Notes: generated by a model from the sequence alone, not told the origin. Shown: positions 17,128-25,178, counted from the first letter of the stretch. The stretch: 64,000 nt of DNA from Actinoplanes sp. L3-i22 (GCF_019704555.1 NZ_AP024745.1:8440501-8504500), one strand, 5' to 3'. Numbers and translations: made by a program.

Positions 17128-17279
17128 TTGTTCGCCTCAATGTGTGTCGTTAAGGTCCTACGGCATCAAGCGCTGTCAAGCAAGCCCTAGCGCTGGGGAT
17201 ACTGCAGGGAGTAGACACACGATCACAGGCGCTTTTGTGGCGCACTGCGCGTGCCAAAGATCGAATGAGAGGGGCCGCC
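17128..17279. promoter_or_regulatory. Divergent control region, mocR / pyrimidine-catabolic operon
   Basis: 152 bp between the divergent starts. For the rightward operon TGTCAA and, 18 bp on, GATACT resemble -35 and -10 elements, with GAGAGGGG as ribosome site before ATG 17280. No unambiguous MocR direct repeat could be picked out by eye. Positions of the promoters are tentative. Confidence 0.35.
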
Positions 17280-18122
17280 ATGACGACCGGAGTCGTCCGC
17301 GCCGCCCTCGTCCAGACCACTTGGACGGGCGACAAGGAATCGATGATCAAGGCGCACGAGGATTATGCCCGTGACGCCGCCGCCCAGGGTGCGAAGGTCA
17401 TCTGCTTCCAGGAGCTGTTCTACGGGCCGTACTTCTGCCAGGTGCAGGACGCGGCCTTCTACGAGTACGCCGAGTCCGTCCCCGGCCCGACGACCGAGCG
17501 CTTCCAGGCACTCGCCGCCGAGCTGGGCATGGTGATGGTCCTGCCGATGTACGAGAAGGAGCAGGAGGGCGTCCTCTACAACACGGCCGCGGTCGTGGAC
17601 GCCGACGGCACGTACCTCGGCAAGTACCGCAAGAACCACATTCCCCAGGTCAAGGGCTTCTGGGAGAAGTTCTACTTCCGCCCCGGCAACCTCGGCTACC
17701 CGGTCTTCGACACCGCGGTCGGCCGGGTCGGCGTGTACATCTGCTACGACCGGCACTTCCCGGAGGGCTGGCGGGCGCTGGGCCTGAACGGCGCGCAGAT
17801 CGTCTTCAACCCGTCGGCGACCAGCCGCGGCCTGTCGTCGTACCTGTGGCAGCTGGAGCAGCCGGCCAGCGCGGTGGCGAACGAGTACTTCATCGGCGCG
17901 ATCAACCGGGTCGGCGTCGAGGAGCTCGGCGAGAACGACTTCTACGGGCAGACGTACTTCGTCGACCCGGAGGGCAAGTTCGTGGGCGAGGTCGGTGACA
18001 CCCACAACCCCGAGCTGATCGTCCGTGACCTGGACCTGAGCCTGCTCAAGACGGTCCGCGAGCGCTGGCAGTTCTACCGCGACCGCCGGCCGGACAGCTA
18101 CAACGGGCTGGTGCAACCATGA
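17280..18122 (+). CDS. Beta-ureidopropionase (nitrilase superfamily)
   Basis: A 280-residue carbon-nitrogen hydrolase with the complete catalytic triad: E45 in CFQELFYGPYF, K118 in KYRKNHIP and C155 in YICYDRHFPEG. The strongly conserved segments VKGFWEKFYFRPG and FNPSATSRGLSSYLW are typical of N-carbamoyl-beta-alanine/N-carbamoyl-amino acid amidohydrolases. The reaction would be N-carbamoyl-beta-alanine to beta-alanine, CO2 and ammonia, the third step of reductive pyrimidine degradation. ATG 17280 has a GAGAGGGG site; the protein cannot usefully start earlier. Its stop overlaps the start of the dihydropyrimidinase by 4 bp (ATGA). First gene of a seven-gene operon. Confidence 0.93.
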   Translation: MTTGVVRAALVQTTWTGDKESMIKAHEDYARDAAAQGAKVICFQELFYGPYFCQVQDAAFYEYAESVPGPTTERFQALAAELGMVMVLPMYEKEQEGVLYNTAAVVDADGTYLGKYRKNHIPQVKGFWEKFYFRPGNLGYPVFDTAVGRVGVYICYDRHFPEGWRALGLNGAQIVFNPSATSRGLSSYLWQLEQPASAVANEYFIGAINRVGVEELGENDFYGQTYFVDPEGKFVGEVGDTHNPELIVRDLDLSLLKTVRERWQFYRDRRPDSYNGLVQP

Positions 18123-19519
18123 CCATTCTGATCAAGGGCGGGACGGTGGTCGGCCCGACCGGGGCGTCGCTCGCGGACGTGCTGGTCGACGGCGAGACGA
18201 TCGTCGCGCTCTACGCGCCCGGCCAGGCGCCGGAGGGTCCGGAGATCATCGACGCGACCGGGAAGTACGTGATCCCGGGCGCGATCGACGCGCACACCCA
18301 CATGCAGATGCCGTTCGGCGGCACCGAGGCCAGCGACACGTTCGACACCGGCACCAAGGCCGCGGCGATCGGCGGGACGACCACGATCATCGACTTCGCC
18401 ATTCAGCGGTACGGCGAGGTGGTGCAGGACGGGCTGGCCGCGTGGCACGGCAAGACCGCCGACCAGTGCCACATCGACTACGGCTTCCACATGATCGTCG
18501 GTGGGGTCGATGACGAGTCGCTCAAGGCCATGGACCAGCTCGTGGCGAGCGAGGGGATCACCAGCTTCAAGCTGTTCATGGCGTACCCCGGCGTCTTCTA
18601 CTCGGACGACGGGCAGATCCTGCGCGCGATGCAGAAGGCGCGCGACAACGGCGCCCTGATCATGATGCACGCCGAGAACGGGCCGGCCATCGACGTCCTG
18701 GTCAAGCAGGCCCTCGAACGCGGCGAGACGGACCCGGTGTTCCACGGCCTGACCCGGCCGCAGGAGCTGGAGGCGGAGGCGACCAGCCGGGCGATCTGGC
18801 TGGCCAGCGTCGCCGCGGACTGCCCGCTCTACATCGTGCACCTGTCCGCGTCGAAGGCCCTGGAGCAGGTCCGCAACGCCCGCGACCTGGGCCGCAACGT
18901 GTTCGCCGAGACCTGCCCGCAGTACCTGTACCTGACCCTGGAGGACCAGCTCGGCGCGCCCGGCTTCGACGGCGCCAAGTGGGTCTGCTCCACCCCGCTG
19001 CGCAGCGGGAAGGAGAGCCACCGCGCCGACCTGTGGCAGGGCCTGCGGACCAACGACCTGTCCGTGGTGTCGACCGACCACTGCCCGTTCTGCATGAAGG
19101 ACCAGAAGGAGATGGGCATCGGCGACTTCTCCAAGATCCCGAACGGCATCGGCAGCGTCGAGCACCGCGTCGACCTGCTCTACCAGGGCGTGGTCGACGG
19201 GAAGCTGTCGCTGGCCCGCTGGGTGGAGACGATCGCGACGACGCCGGCCCGGATGTTCGGCATGTATCCGAAGAAGGGCATCATCGCGCCCGGCTCGGAC
19301 GCCGACATCGTGCTCTACGACCCGAACGGGCGCACCCGGATCAGCGTCGAGACGCACCACATGAACATGGACTACTCCGCCTGGGAGGGCTGGGAGATCG
19401 ACGGGAAGGTCGACACGGTCCTGTCCCGCGGCGAGGTGATCTCCCGCAACGGCGAGTACACCGGGCGTCCCGGCCGCGGGAAGTACGTCCCGCGCGGTCT
19501 CTCCGACTACCTGCTCTGA
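18119..19519 (+). CDS. hydA: Dihydropyrimidinase
   Basis: A 466-residue cyclic amidohydrolase of the urease-like superfamily. The binuclear zinc site is intact: H59 and H61 in DAHTHMQMPF, carbamylated lysine K151 in TSFKLFMAYPG, H184 in MMHAENG, H241 in YIVHLSAS and D320 in VVSTDHCPF. These features separate it from dihydroorotase and match D-hydantoinase/dihydropyrimidinase, which opens dihydrouracil or dihydrothymine to the N-carbamoyl-beta-amino acid used by the gene upstream. Translationally coupled to both neighbours' transcript; 10 bp separate it from the flavin/F420 oxidoreductase gene. Length is normal for the family. Confidence 0.95.
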   Translation: MTILIKGGTVVGPTGASLADVLVDGETIVALYAPGQAPEGPEIIDATGKYVIPGAIDAHTHMQMPFGGTEASDTFDTGTKAAAIGGTTTIIDFAIQRYGEVVQDGLAAWHGKTADQCHIDYGFHMIVGGVDDESLKAMDQLVASEGITSFKLFMAYPGVFYSDDGQILRAMQKARDNGALIMMHAENGPAIDVLVKQALERGETDPVFHGLTRPQELEAEATSRAIWLASVAADCPLYIVHLSASKALEQVRNARDLGRNVFAETCPQYLYLTLEDQLGAPGFDGAKWVCSTPLRSGKESHRADLWQGLRTNDLSVVSTDHCPFCMKDQKEMGIGDFSKIPNGIGSVEHRVDLLYQGVVDGKLSLARWVETIATTPARMFGMYPKKGIIAPGSDADIVLYDPNGRTRISVETHHMNMDYSAWEGWEIDGKVDTVLSRGEVISRNGEYTGRPGRGKYVPRGLSDYLL

Positions 19520-19529
19520 GGGGGCGCAC

Positions 19530-20525
19530 ATGGACATCGGTGTGGTGATGCAGAACGACCCGCCCGCGCTCGCGCTGGTCGAGTGGGCGAAGAAGGCCGA
19601 GGCGGCCGGGTTCAGCCACTTCTGGACGTTCGACTCGCACGTGCTGTGGCAGGAGCCGTACGTCGTCTACTCGGCGATCCTGGCCGCGACCGAGCGGATC
19701 GTGGTCGGGCCGATGGTGACCAACCCGGGCACCCGGGACTGGACGGTCACCGCCTCGACCTTCGCGACCCTCAACGAGATGTACGGCAACCGGACCGTCT
19801 GCGGGATCGGCCGGGGCGACTCGGCGCTGCGGGTCCTCGGGCTCACCCCGCAGACCCTCGGCCAGCTGCGCGAGAGCGTGCAGGTGATCAAGGGACTGGG
19901 CAACGGCGCGAAGGTGCACGTCCGCGGCAACGAGATCCAGCTCGCCTGGGCCGCGGCAAGTCGTCTCGAGGTGTGGGTCGCGGCGTACGGACCGAAGGCT
20001 CTTGCCCTGACCGGCGAGGTGGGTGACGGCTACATCCTGCAGCTCGCCGACCCGGACATCGCGGAATGGATGATCACCGCGGTCCGGGCGGCGGCCCGGA
20101 AAGCCGGCCGCGACCCGGAAGCGATCAAGTTCTGCGTCGCGGCGCCGGCCTACGTCGGCGACGACCTGACCCACGCGCGGGACCAGACCCGCTGGTTCGG
20201 CGGGATGGTCGGCAACCACGTGGCCGACATCGTGGCCCGCTACGGCGAGAGCGGCGCGGTGCCGCAGGCGCTGACCGACTACATCAAGGCGCGGCAGAGC
20301 TACGACTACGCCGAGCACGGGCGGGCCGGCAACAGCCACACCACGTTCGTGCCGGACGAGATCGTCGACCGGTTCTGCATCCTGGGGCCGGTCGCGAACC
20401 ACGTCAAACGGCTCGAGGAGCTGAAGGCGCTGGGCGTCGACCAGTTCGCGGTCTACCTGCAGCACGACGGAAAAGAGGAGACCCTCGCCGCGTACGGCGA
20501 GCAGATCATCCCGGCGTTCGGATGA
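19530..20525 (+). CDS. LLM-class (F420- or flavin-dependent) oxidoreductase
   Basis: A 331-residue luciferase-like TIM barrel. Recognisable segments are FSHFWTFDSHVLWQEPYVV, IVVGPMVTNPGTRDWTVTAS, VCGIGRGDSALRVLGL and WVAAYGPKALALTGEVGDGYIL. They match the LLM subfamily (TIGR03842-like) that repeatedly occurs beside dihydropyrimidinase in actinomycetes. No classical dihydropyrimidine dehydrogenase is encoded in this island. This enzyme is the obvious candidate to interconvert uracil/thymine and their dihydro forms, or to process a related heterocycle. Cofactor and substrate are inferred, not shown. GGGGGC precedes the ATG, and the stop overlaps the next gene by 4 bp. Confidence 0.87.
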   Translation: MDIGVVMQNDPPALALVEWAKKAEAAGFSHFWTFDSHVLWQEPYVVYSAILAATERIVVGPMVTNPGTRDWTVTASTFATLNEMYGNRTVCGIGRGDSALRVLGLTPQTLGQLRESVQVIKGLGNGAKVHVRGNEIQLAWAAASRLEVWVAAYGPKALALTGEVGDGYILQLADPDIAEWMITAVRAAARKAGRDPEAIKFCVAAPAYVGDDLTHARDQTRWFGGMVGNHVADIVARYGESGAVPQALTDYIKARQSYDYAEHGRAGNSHTTFVPDEIVDRFCILGPVANHVKRLEELKALGVDQFAVYLQHDGKEETLAAYGEQIIPAFG

Positions 20526-21364
20526 GGCGCGCGCTCGCGATCCTGGCCGGGCTCGTCGTCGCGGCGGCGCTGTGGGAGGGCTACAAGGCGGTCGGCAACC
20601 CGGACGGGACGGTGCTCTTCGGGGTACGGATCCTGCCGCGCGCCGACGACCTGTCCATGCCGCACCTGTGGACCATCCTGCAGCGCCTGAGCCGTCCGGA
20701 ACTGGCCGGCGGCGACCCGGTGTGGCAGGTGGTGCTGCGCGCGTGCCTGTTCACGCTCGGGATCACCGCGGCCGGGTTCCTGGCCGGGGCGCTGGTCGGG
20801 CTGCTGCTGGCGGTGGCCATGCAACGGTTCCGGATCGTCGAGCGCGGGCTTCTGCCGTACGTCATCCTCTCCCAGACCGTGCCGCTGGTGGCGCTCGCGC
20901 CACTGGTGGCCGGCTGGGGCGGGAGCATCATGCCGCCCTGGGCCACGGTCGCCGTGATCGCGGCGTACCTGGCCTTCTTCCCGGTCGCGGTCGGCATGCT
21001 GCGCGGGCTGCAGTCGCCGTCCGCGAGCGGCGAGGAGCTGATGCGCAGCTATGCCGCCGGGTGGTGGCGGACGCTGGTGAAACTCCGGTTCCCGGCGGCG
21101 CTGCCCTACCTGTTCCCGGCGCTGCGCCTGGCCGGGGCGGCGGCCGTGGTCGGCGCGGTGGTCGGCGAGATCTCCACCGGCACCCGCGGCGGGATCGGCC
21201 GGCTGATCATCGAGTACTCCCGGGAGGCCACCTCGGATCCCGCCAAGGTCTACACCGCGATGCTCGGGGCGGCGCTGCTCGGCCTGCTCGTCGCGGGCGC
21301 CGTCGGTCTGCTGGAGGTGCCGCTGATGCGCCACCGCCGCCATGTGGAGGTGGTCACGCTTTGA
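20522..21364 (+). CDS. ABC transporter permease, first subunit (SsuC/TauC-like)
   Basis: A 280-residue inner-membrane protein from ATG 20522, which overlaps the upstream stop as ATGA. There are about six TM helices (around residues 5-22, 75-100, 108-130, 137-157, 200-222, 250-270). The EAA-type coupling loop for the ATPase is SGEELMRSYAAGWWRTLVKLRFPAALPYL (key residues EELMRSYAA...RFP). It belongs to the BPD_transp_1 group that imports nitrate, sulfonates, taurine and thiamin precursors. A second, distinct permease lies beyond the ATPase gene, so the channel is probably a heterodimer. Confidence 0.9.
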   Translation: MRRALAILAGLVVAAALWEGYKAVGNPDGTVLFGVRILPRADDLSMPHLWTILQRLSRPELAGGDPVWQVVLRACLFTLGITAAGFLAGALVGLLLAVAMQRFRIVERGLLPYVILSQTVPLVALAPLVAGWGGSIMPPWATVAVIAAYLAFFPVAVGMLRGLQSPSASGEELMRSYAAGWWRTLVKLRFPAALPYLFPALRLAGAAAVVGAVVGEISTGTRGGIGRLIIEYSREATSDPAKVYTAMLGAALLGLLVAGAVGLLEVPLMRHRRHVEVVTL

Positions 21365-22131
21365 GCGCGGTCGAGATCGAGAAGGTCAACAAGATCTTCA
21401 ATCAAGGACGACCCGATGAGGTACGGGCGTTGTCCGATGTCGACCTCACCGTCGGCGACGGGGAGTTCGTGTCGCTGATCGGGCCGTCCGGCTGCGGCAA
21501 GAGCACGCTGCTGCGGCTGATCGCCGACCTGATCCCGGCGTCGACCGGCACCGTGACGGTCGCCGGGAAGCCGGCCGGGCAGGCGCGGCGCGAACAGGCC
21601 TACGGACTCGCCTTCCAGCAGGCCGGCCTGTTCGAGTGGCGCACCGTCCGGAAGAACGTGGAGCTCCCGCTGGAGTTGCGCGGCGTCAAGAAGGCCGAGC
21701 GCCGGGCCCGCGCCGAGGAGATGCTCGCGCTGGTCGGCCTCACCGAGTTCGGCGGGCACTACCCCGGCCAGCTCTCCGGCGGCATGCAGCAGCGCGTGGC
21801 GATCGCCCGCGCCCTGGCCGTGCAGCCCCCGCTGCTGCTGATGGACGAGCCGTTCGGCGCGCTCGACGAGATGACCCGGGAACGGCTGCAGTCCGAGCTG
21901 CTGTCGATCTGCGCCAAGACCGGGACCAGCACGGTCTTCGTCACCCACTCGATCTCCGAGGCGGTGTTCCTCTCCGACCGGGTGGTGGTGATGTCCGCGC
22001 GCCCCGGCCGGATCACCGCGTCGATCGGCGTCGAGCTCCCGTCCCGGGACGACGCCGGCCGCCAGTCCCCCGCGTTCTTCGAGAAGATCACCGAGGTACG
22101 GCAGGCGCTGCGCGGGGTACCCGTCGCATGA
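21361..22131 (+). CDS. ABC transporter ATP-binding protein (SsuB/TauB-like)
   Basis: A 256-residue ATPase with Walker A GPSGCGKSTLLRL (about residues 41-53), Q-loop AFQQAGLFEW, signature LSGGMQQRVAIARAL, Walker B LLLMDEPFGALDE and the switch histidine in VFVTHSISEA. It starts at TTG 21361, overlapping the preceding permease stop as TTGA, with GGAGG ten bases upstream; no ATG occurs near the required N-terminus. It would energise uptake by the two flanking permeases. The C-terminal extension of about 30 residues (SRDDAGRQSPAFFEKITEV) is standard for the NMT1/taurine group. Confidence 0.93.
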   Translation: MSAVEIEKVNKIFNQGRPDEVRALSDVDLTVGDGEFVSLIGPSGCGKSTLLRLIADLIPASTGTVTVAGKPAGQARREQAYGLAFQQAGLFEWRTVRKNVELPLELRGVKKAERRARAEEMLALVGLTEFGGHYPGQLSGGMQQRVAIARALAVQPPLLLMDEPFGALDEMTRERLQSELLSICAKTGTSTVFVTHSISEAVFLSDRVVVMSARPGRITASIGVELPSRDDAGRQSPAFFEKITEVRQALRGVPVA

Positions 22132-22160
22132 GCGAGCTTGCGAGCGAATCATCGAACTCA
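22132..22160. repeat. Short gagcga-rich element between ATPase and second permease
   Basis: The sequence gagcgagcttgcgagcga carries two gagcga direct repeats around ttgc. It is the only intergenic gap (73 bp) inside an otherwise overlapping operon. Similar gagcga-rich elements are, to my recollection, dispersed in Micromonosporaceae genomes; a second copy was not found in this window. Confidence 0.35.
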
Positions 22161-22204
22161 GCCTTCAACTCATGGCGGCGCCGGAGCGCAGCGGAGGTGA
22201 CGCC

Positions 22205-22960
22205 ATGAGACGAATTCTCCCCCCGATCGTCTTCGGTGTGCTGGCCCTCGCCGTCTGGGAGCTGTTCGTCAAGCTCGGGCGGGTCGCCCCGTTCATCCTG
22301 CCGGCCCCCTCCGCGATCTGGGCGCAGCTGGTCGAACAGCGGACCAACGTCTGGAACGCGGCCCTGGCCAGCGGCGCGAACGCGCTCACCGGCCTGATCG
22401 CCGGCACCCTGGTCGCGATCCTGGCGGCGCTCGCCGCCAGCCGGTTCCGGGCGCTCGGCGAGATCTCGGTGCCGTTCGCGGCCCTGTTCAACGCGCTGCC
22501 GATCATCGCGCTCGCCCCGATCCTCAACAACATGTTCGAGTCGACCAGCAGCATCCCGCGCCGCCTCGTCACCGCGATCGTGGTGTTCTTCCCGGTCTTC
22601 CTGAACACCCTGCGCGGACTGCGGGAGATCAACCCCACCCATCAAGAGCTCATGCGGACGTACGCCGCGAGCGGCTGGACCTTCGCGGTCAAGGTGCGGC
22701 TGCCCGGAGCGTTGTCCCACCTGTTCACCGGGCTGCGGCAGGCGTCGTCGCTGGCCGTGATCGCGGCGGTGGTGGCCGAGTACTTCGGCGGGTTGCAGGA
22801 CGGGCTCGGCGCGCGGATCACGTCGGCGGCGGCCTTCACGGCGTACCCAAGAGCCTGGGCCTTTGTGGTTGGGGCTTGTCTTCTGGGTCTGACTTTCTAC
22901 CTGGCCACCCTCCTTCTGGAACGGCTGGCCATGCCCTGGAAACAACGTTTGATCAGCTAG
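22205..22960 (+). CDS. ABC transporter permease, second subunit
   Basis: A 251-residue membrane protein beginning at ATG 22205, chosen because gcggaggtgacgcc gives a good ribosome site; an in-frame ATG at 22172 has none. Six TM helices are apparent. The coupling loop HQELMRTYAASGWTFAVKV and RLPGALSHLFTGLR is of the same BPD_transp_1 type as the first permease, but the sequences differ throughout, indicating an old duplication. It contains ALPIIALAPILNNMF, a typical substrate-pathway helix. Thirteen bases separate it from the substrate-binding protein gene. Confidence 0.9.
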   Translation: MRRILPPIVFGVLALAVWELFVKLGRVAPFILPAPSAIWAQLVEQRTNVWNAALASGANALTGLIAGTLVAILAALAASRFRALGEISVPFAALFNALPIIALAPILNNMFESTSSIPRRLVTAIVVFFPVFLNTLRGLREINPTHQELMRTYAASGWTFAVKVRLPGALSHLFTGLRQASSLAVIAAVVAEYFGGLQDGLGARITSAAAFTAYPRAWAFVVGACLLGLTFYLATLLLERLAMPWKQRLIS

Positions 22961-22973
22961 TCAGGAGTCCGCA

Positions 22974-24101
22974 TTGAAGATCTCCCGGATAATTCTCGCC
23001 TCCGTTCTCGCCCTCGCCGCCTGCGGCACCGCTGACACCCCCAGCACCCCCGCCCCCGGCGCGAGCGGCGCCCTGACCCCGATCAAGCTCCAGCTGCAGT
23101 GGTTCTTCCAGGCCCAGTTCGCCGGCTACATCGCCGCCGTCGACCAGGGCTTCTACAAGGAGCAGGGCCTCGACGTGCAGCTGCTCGAAGGCGGCGTCGA
23201 CATCGTGCCGCAGACCGTGCTCGCGCAGGGCAAGGCCGACTACGCGGTGGCCTGGGTGCCGAAGGCGCTCGCGTCCCGCGAACAGGGCGCCGGGATCACC
23301 GACGTCGGGCAGATCTTCGCGCGGTCCGGCACGTACCAGGTCGCCTGGAAGGACAGCGGCATCAAGACCGCCGCCGACCTGAAGGGCAAGAAGGTCGGCA
23401 ACTGGGGCTTCGGCAACGAGTTCGAGCTGTTCGCCGGCATGACCAAGGCCGGGATCGACCCCGGCAAGGACGTCACCCTGGTCCAGCAGCAGTTCGACAT
23501 GCAGGCGCTGCTGAAGCGGGAGATCGACGCCGCCCAGGCGATGAGCTACAACGAGTACGCCCAGCTCCTGGAGGCGAAGAACCCGAAGACCGGCAAGCTC
23601 TACACGGCCGACGACTTCTCCGTCATCGACTGGAAGACCGAAGGGTCGTCGATGCTCCAGGACGCCGTCTGGGCCAACACCGAGAAGCTCAACGACCCGG
23701 CGTACCAGCAGCAGACCGTCAAGTTCCTGACCGCCACGATCAAGGGCTGGGCGTTCTGCCGGGACAACGCCGAGAAGTGCCGTGACCTGGTCGTCGCCAA
23801 GGGCTCCAAGCTCGGCAAGAGCCACCAGCTGTGGCAGATGAACGAGGTCAACAAGCTGGTCTGGCCGTCCACCGGCGGGATCGGCGTGATCGACGAGGCG
23901 GCCTGGAAGCAGACCGTCGACATCTCGCAGACCACCAAGAACCAGACCGGCGACACCGTCCTGAAGAAGGCGCCGGAGGGGCTCGCCTACACCAACGACT
24001 ACATCAAGCAGGCCGTCGACCAGGCCAAGGCGGCCGGCGTCGACGTCAACGGCGCCGGATTCCAGCCGGCCACCGTCACCCTCACCGAGGGCGGCGCCTG
24101 A
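22974..24101 (+). CDS. NMT1/THI5-like substrate-binding lipoprotein
   Basis: A 375-residue periplasmic-type binding protein starting at TTG 22974 behind AGGAG. The leader MKISRIILASVLALAAC has a lipobox (LAAC, modified Cys17), so it should be anchored outside the membrane. The mature part begins PIKLQLQWFFQAQFAGYIAA and contains LEGGVDIVPQTVLAQGKADYAV and KKVGNWGFGNEFE, as in the THI5/NMT1 family that binds pyrimidine-like and other small heterocycles. Placement with pyrimidine-catabolic enzymes suggests uracil, thymine, a hydropyrimidine or a hydantoin as ligand (inference). Last gene of the operon; a very strong terminator follows. Confidence 0.92.
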   Translation: MKISRIILASVLALAACGTADTPSTPAPGASGALTPIKLQLQWFFQAQFAGYIAAVDQGFYKEQGLDVQLLEGGVDIVPQTVLAQGKADYAVAWVPKALASREQGAGITDVGQIFARSGTYQVAWKDSGIKTAADLKGKKVGNWGFGNEFELFAGMTKAGIDPGKDVTLVQQQFDMQALLKREIDAAQAMSYNEYAQLLEAKNPKTGKLYTADDFSVIDWKTEGSSMLQDAVWANTEKLNDPAYQQQTVKFLTATIKGWAFCRDNAEKCRDLVVAKGSKLGKSHQLWQMNEVNKLVWPSTGGIGVIDEAAWKQTVDISQTTKNQTGDTVLKKAPEGLAYTNDYIKQAVDQAKAAGVDVNGAGFQPATVTLTEGGA

Positions 24102-24128
24102 CCTTCGTCGCTGTCCCCTTCCGGGCCA

Positions 24129-24166
24129 CCCGGAGTCGGCGTGTTCGCACGCCGGCTCCGGGTTTT
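24129..24166. terminator. Strong intrinsic terminator of the pyrimidine operon
   Basis: A 15-bp stem (24129-24143 with 24148-24162, one G-U pair) closes a ttcg loop and is followed by TTTT. The last bases overlap the stop of the converging YgjV-GNAT gene, so it may act in both directions. Confidence 0.9.
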
Positions 24167-24782
24167 ACGCCAGCTCCATCACGTACGACTCGCCCTCGCG
24201 CCGGAACCCGAGCCGGTCGTAGTACGGCGCGCGCATCCCCGGCGGCGTGATCACCGTGTGGCACCCGCGCTCGGCGAAGAAACGGCTCTGCCGGAAGACG
24301 AACTCGCCCGGGGTGAAATCCCGGTACCGCTGCGTCACGTAGTCCAGCTCGACCTGCGCCACCCCGTCGCCACGGCCGCGGAACACCACCACGCCGACCA
24401 CCTCGTCACCGTTCATCACCAGGAACGCGGCCGCGCCGTCCGCGACCGAGGCCGCGCTGAACCCCGGATTGAACCGGGCGATGTCGTCATGATGCAGCCG
24501 CAACGTGTACGCCAGGAACTCGTCGTCGGCGCGGACCTCGACCACCTGGTACGCCTTCTCGTCGTGCCGGGTGCGCAGCATCTGCCACAGATACCAGATG
24601 TTGATCACCGTGAGCACCACGTTCAGGCCGACCATCGGCCAGACACCGAGCGCAGCGTTGAAGCCGATCAGCACCAGGCAGCCGGCCAGGTTCAGGGCGC
24701 GCAGGCGGAGCAGGCGGGCCTGCAGCAGAGACCACACGAGCAGCGCCGACCCGGCCCACCCGACAACATCAAGCATCGTCAC
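24165..24782 (-). CDS. YgjV-like membrane domain fused to a GNAT-like acetyltransferase domain
   Basis: A 205-residue protein in two parts. Residues 1-70 hold three TM helices (VVGWAGSALLVWSLLQARL; NLAGCLVLIGFNAALG; VGLNVVLTVINIWYLWQML), the pattern of the YgjV inner-membrane family. Residues 75-205 resemble a GNAT domain: FLVMNGDEVVGVVVFRG, VELDYVTQRYRDFTPGEF, and the terminal TPPGMRAPYYDRLGFRREG typical of acetyl-CoA-binding acetyltransferases. The substrate is unknown; the fusion would tether acetylation to the membrane. It starts at GTG 24782 (leaderless) or ATG 24776. Convergent with the pyrimidine operon. Confidence 0.78.
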   Translation of the reverse strand: MTMLDVVGWAGSALLVWSLLQARLLRLRALNLAGCLVLIGFNAALGVWPMVGLNVVLTVINIWYLWQMLRTRHDEKAYQVVEVRADDEFLAYTLRLHHDDIARFNPGFSAASVADGAAAFLVMNGDEVVGVVVFRGRGDGVAQVELDYVTQRYRDFTPGEFVFRQSRFFAERGCHTVITPPGMRAPYYDRLGFRREGESYVMELA

Positions 24783-24788
24783 CCGGTG

Positions 24789-24794
24789 AGCCTA
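24789..24794 (-). promoter_or_regulatory. Leaderless -10 element TAGGCT
   Basis: On the minus strand TAGGCT is followed by six bases (CACCGG) and then GTG 24782; no ribosome site exists. Confidence 0.5.
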
Positions 24795-25081
24795 GGGGTC
24801 GTGTTTCCGGCACGTTACGCCGCCGTCACCTGAAGCCCCAGAGGCCCCGGTCGCCTTCTCGTGCCGCGGACCCCGCTGCACAGACACTCCCCACCCACCA
24901 CCGGGGGCTGACCGCCACCGCCATTATCGCCGGGTCCGCCAAGATCACGTTGGGTGCCTGTGGACAACCGCTTGGTGTGGACAACTTGCGCCGGCGGCAT
25001 TCCGGCCTCCCGCCCGCAAACAAGCTGGTCAGGCCCACCGGCGACCCCGGCGAGCGCGGCGCGCGGTGTAGGGCGACGCGG

Positions 25082-25178
25082 GCAGAGCGGCGGCACGGGC
25101 AGAGCGGCGGCACGGGGCCGAAGCGAGCGGCGTAGGGCGGGGCGGCGGCGTAGGGCGGGGCGGCGGCGTAGGCGGGCA
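25082..25178. repeat. Short tandem repeats (2 x 17 bp and 3 x 18 bp)
   Basis: gcagagcggcggcacgg occurs twice in tandem (25082-25098, 25099-25115). A unit containing cgtagggcggggcggcgg then recurs with an 18-bp period, with cgta at 25131, 25149 and 25167. Copies are nearly identical and there are no unique spacers. Confidence 0.8.

Noticed and set aside
25082..25178. Possible CRISPR array or origin iterons
   Set aside because: The 17/18-bp units are contiguous, extremely GC-rich and lack spacers, AT-rich unwinding DNA or a nearby rep/dnaA gene.
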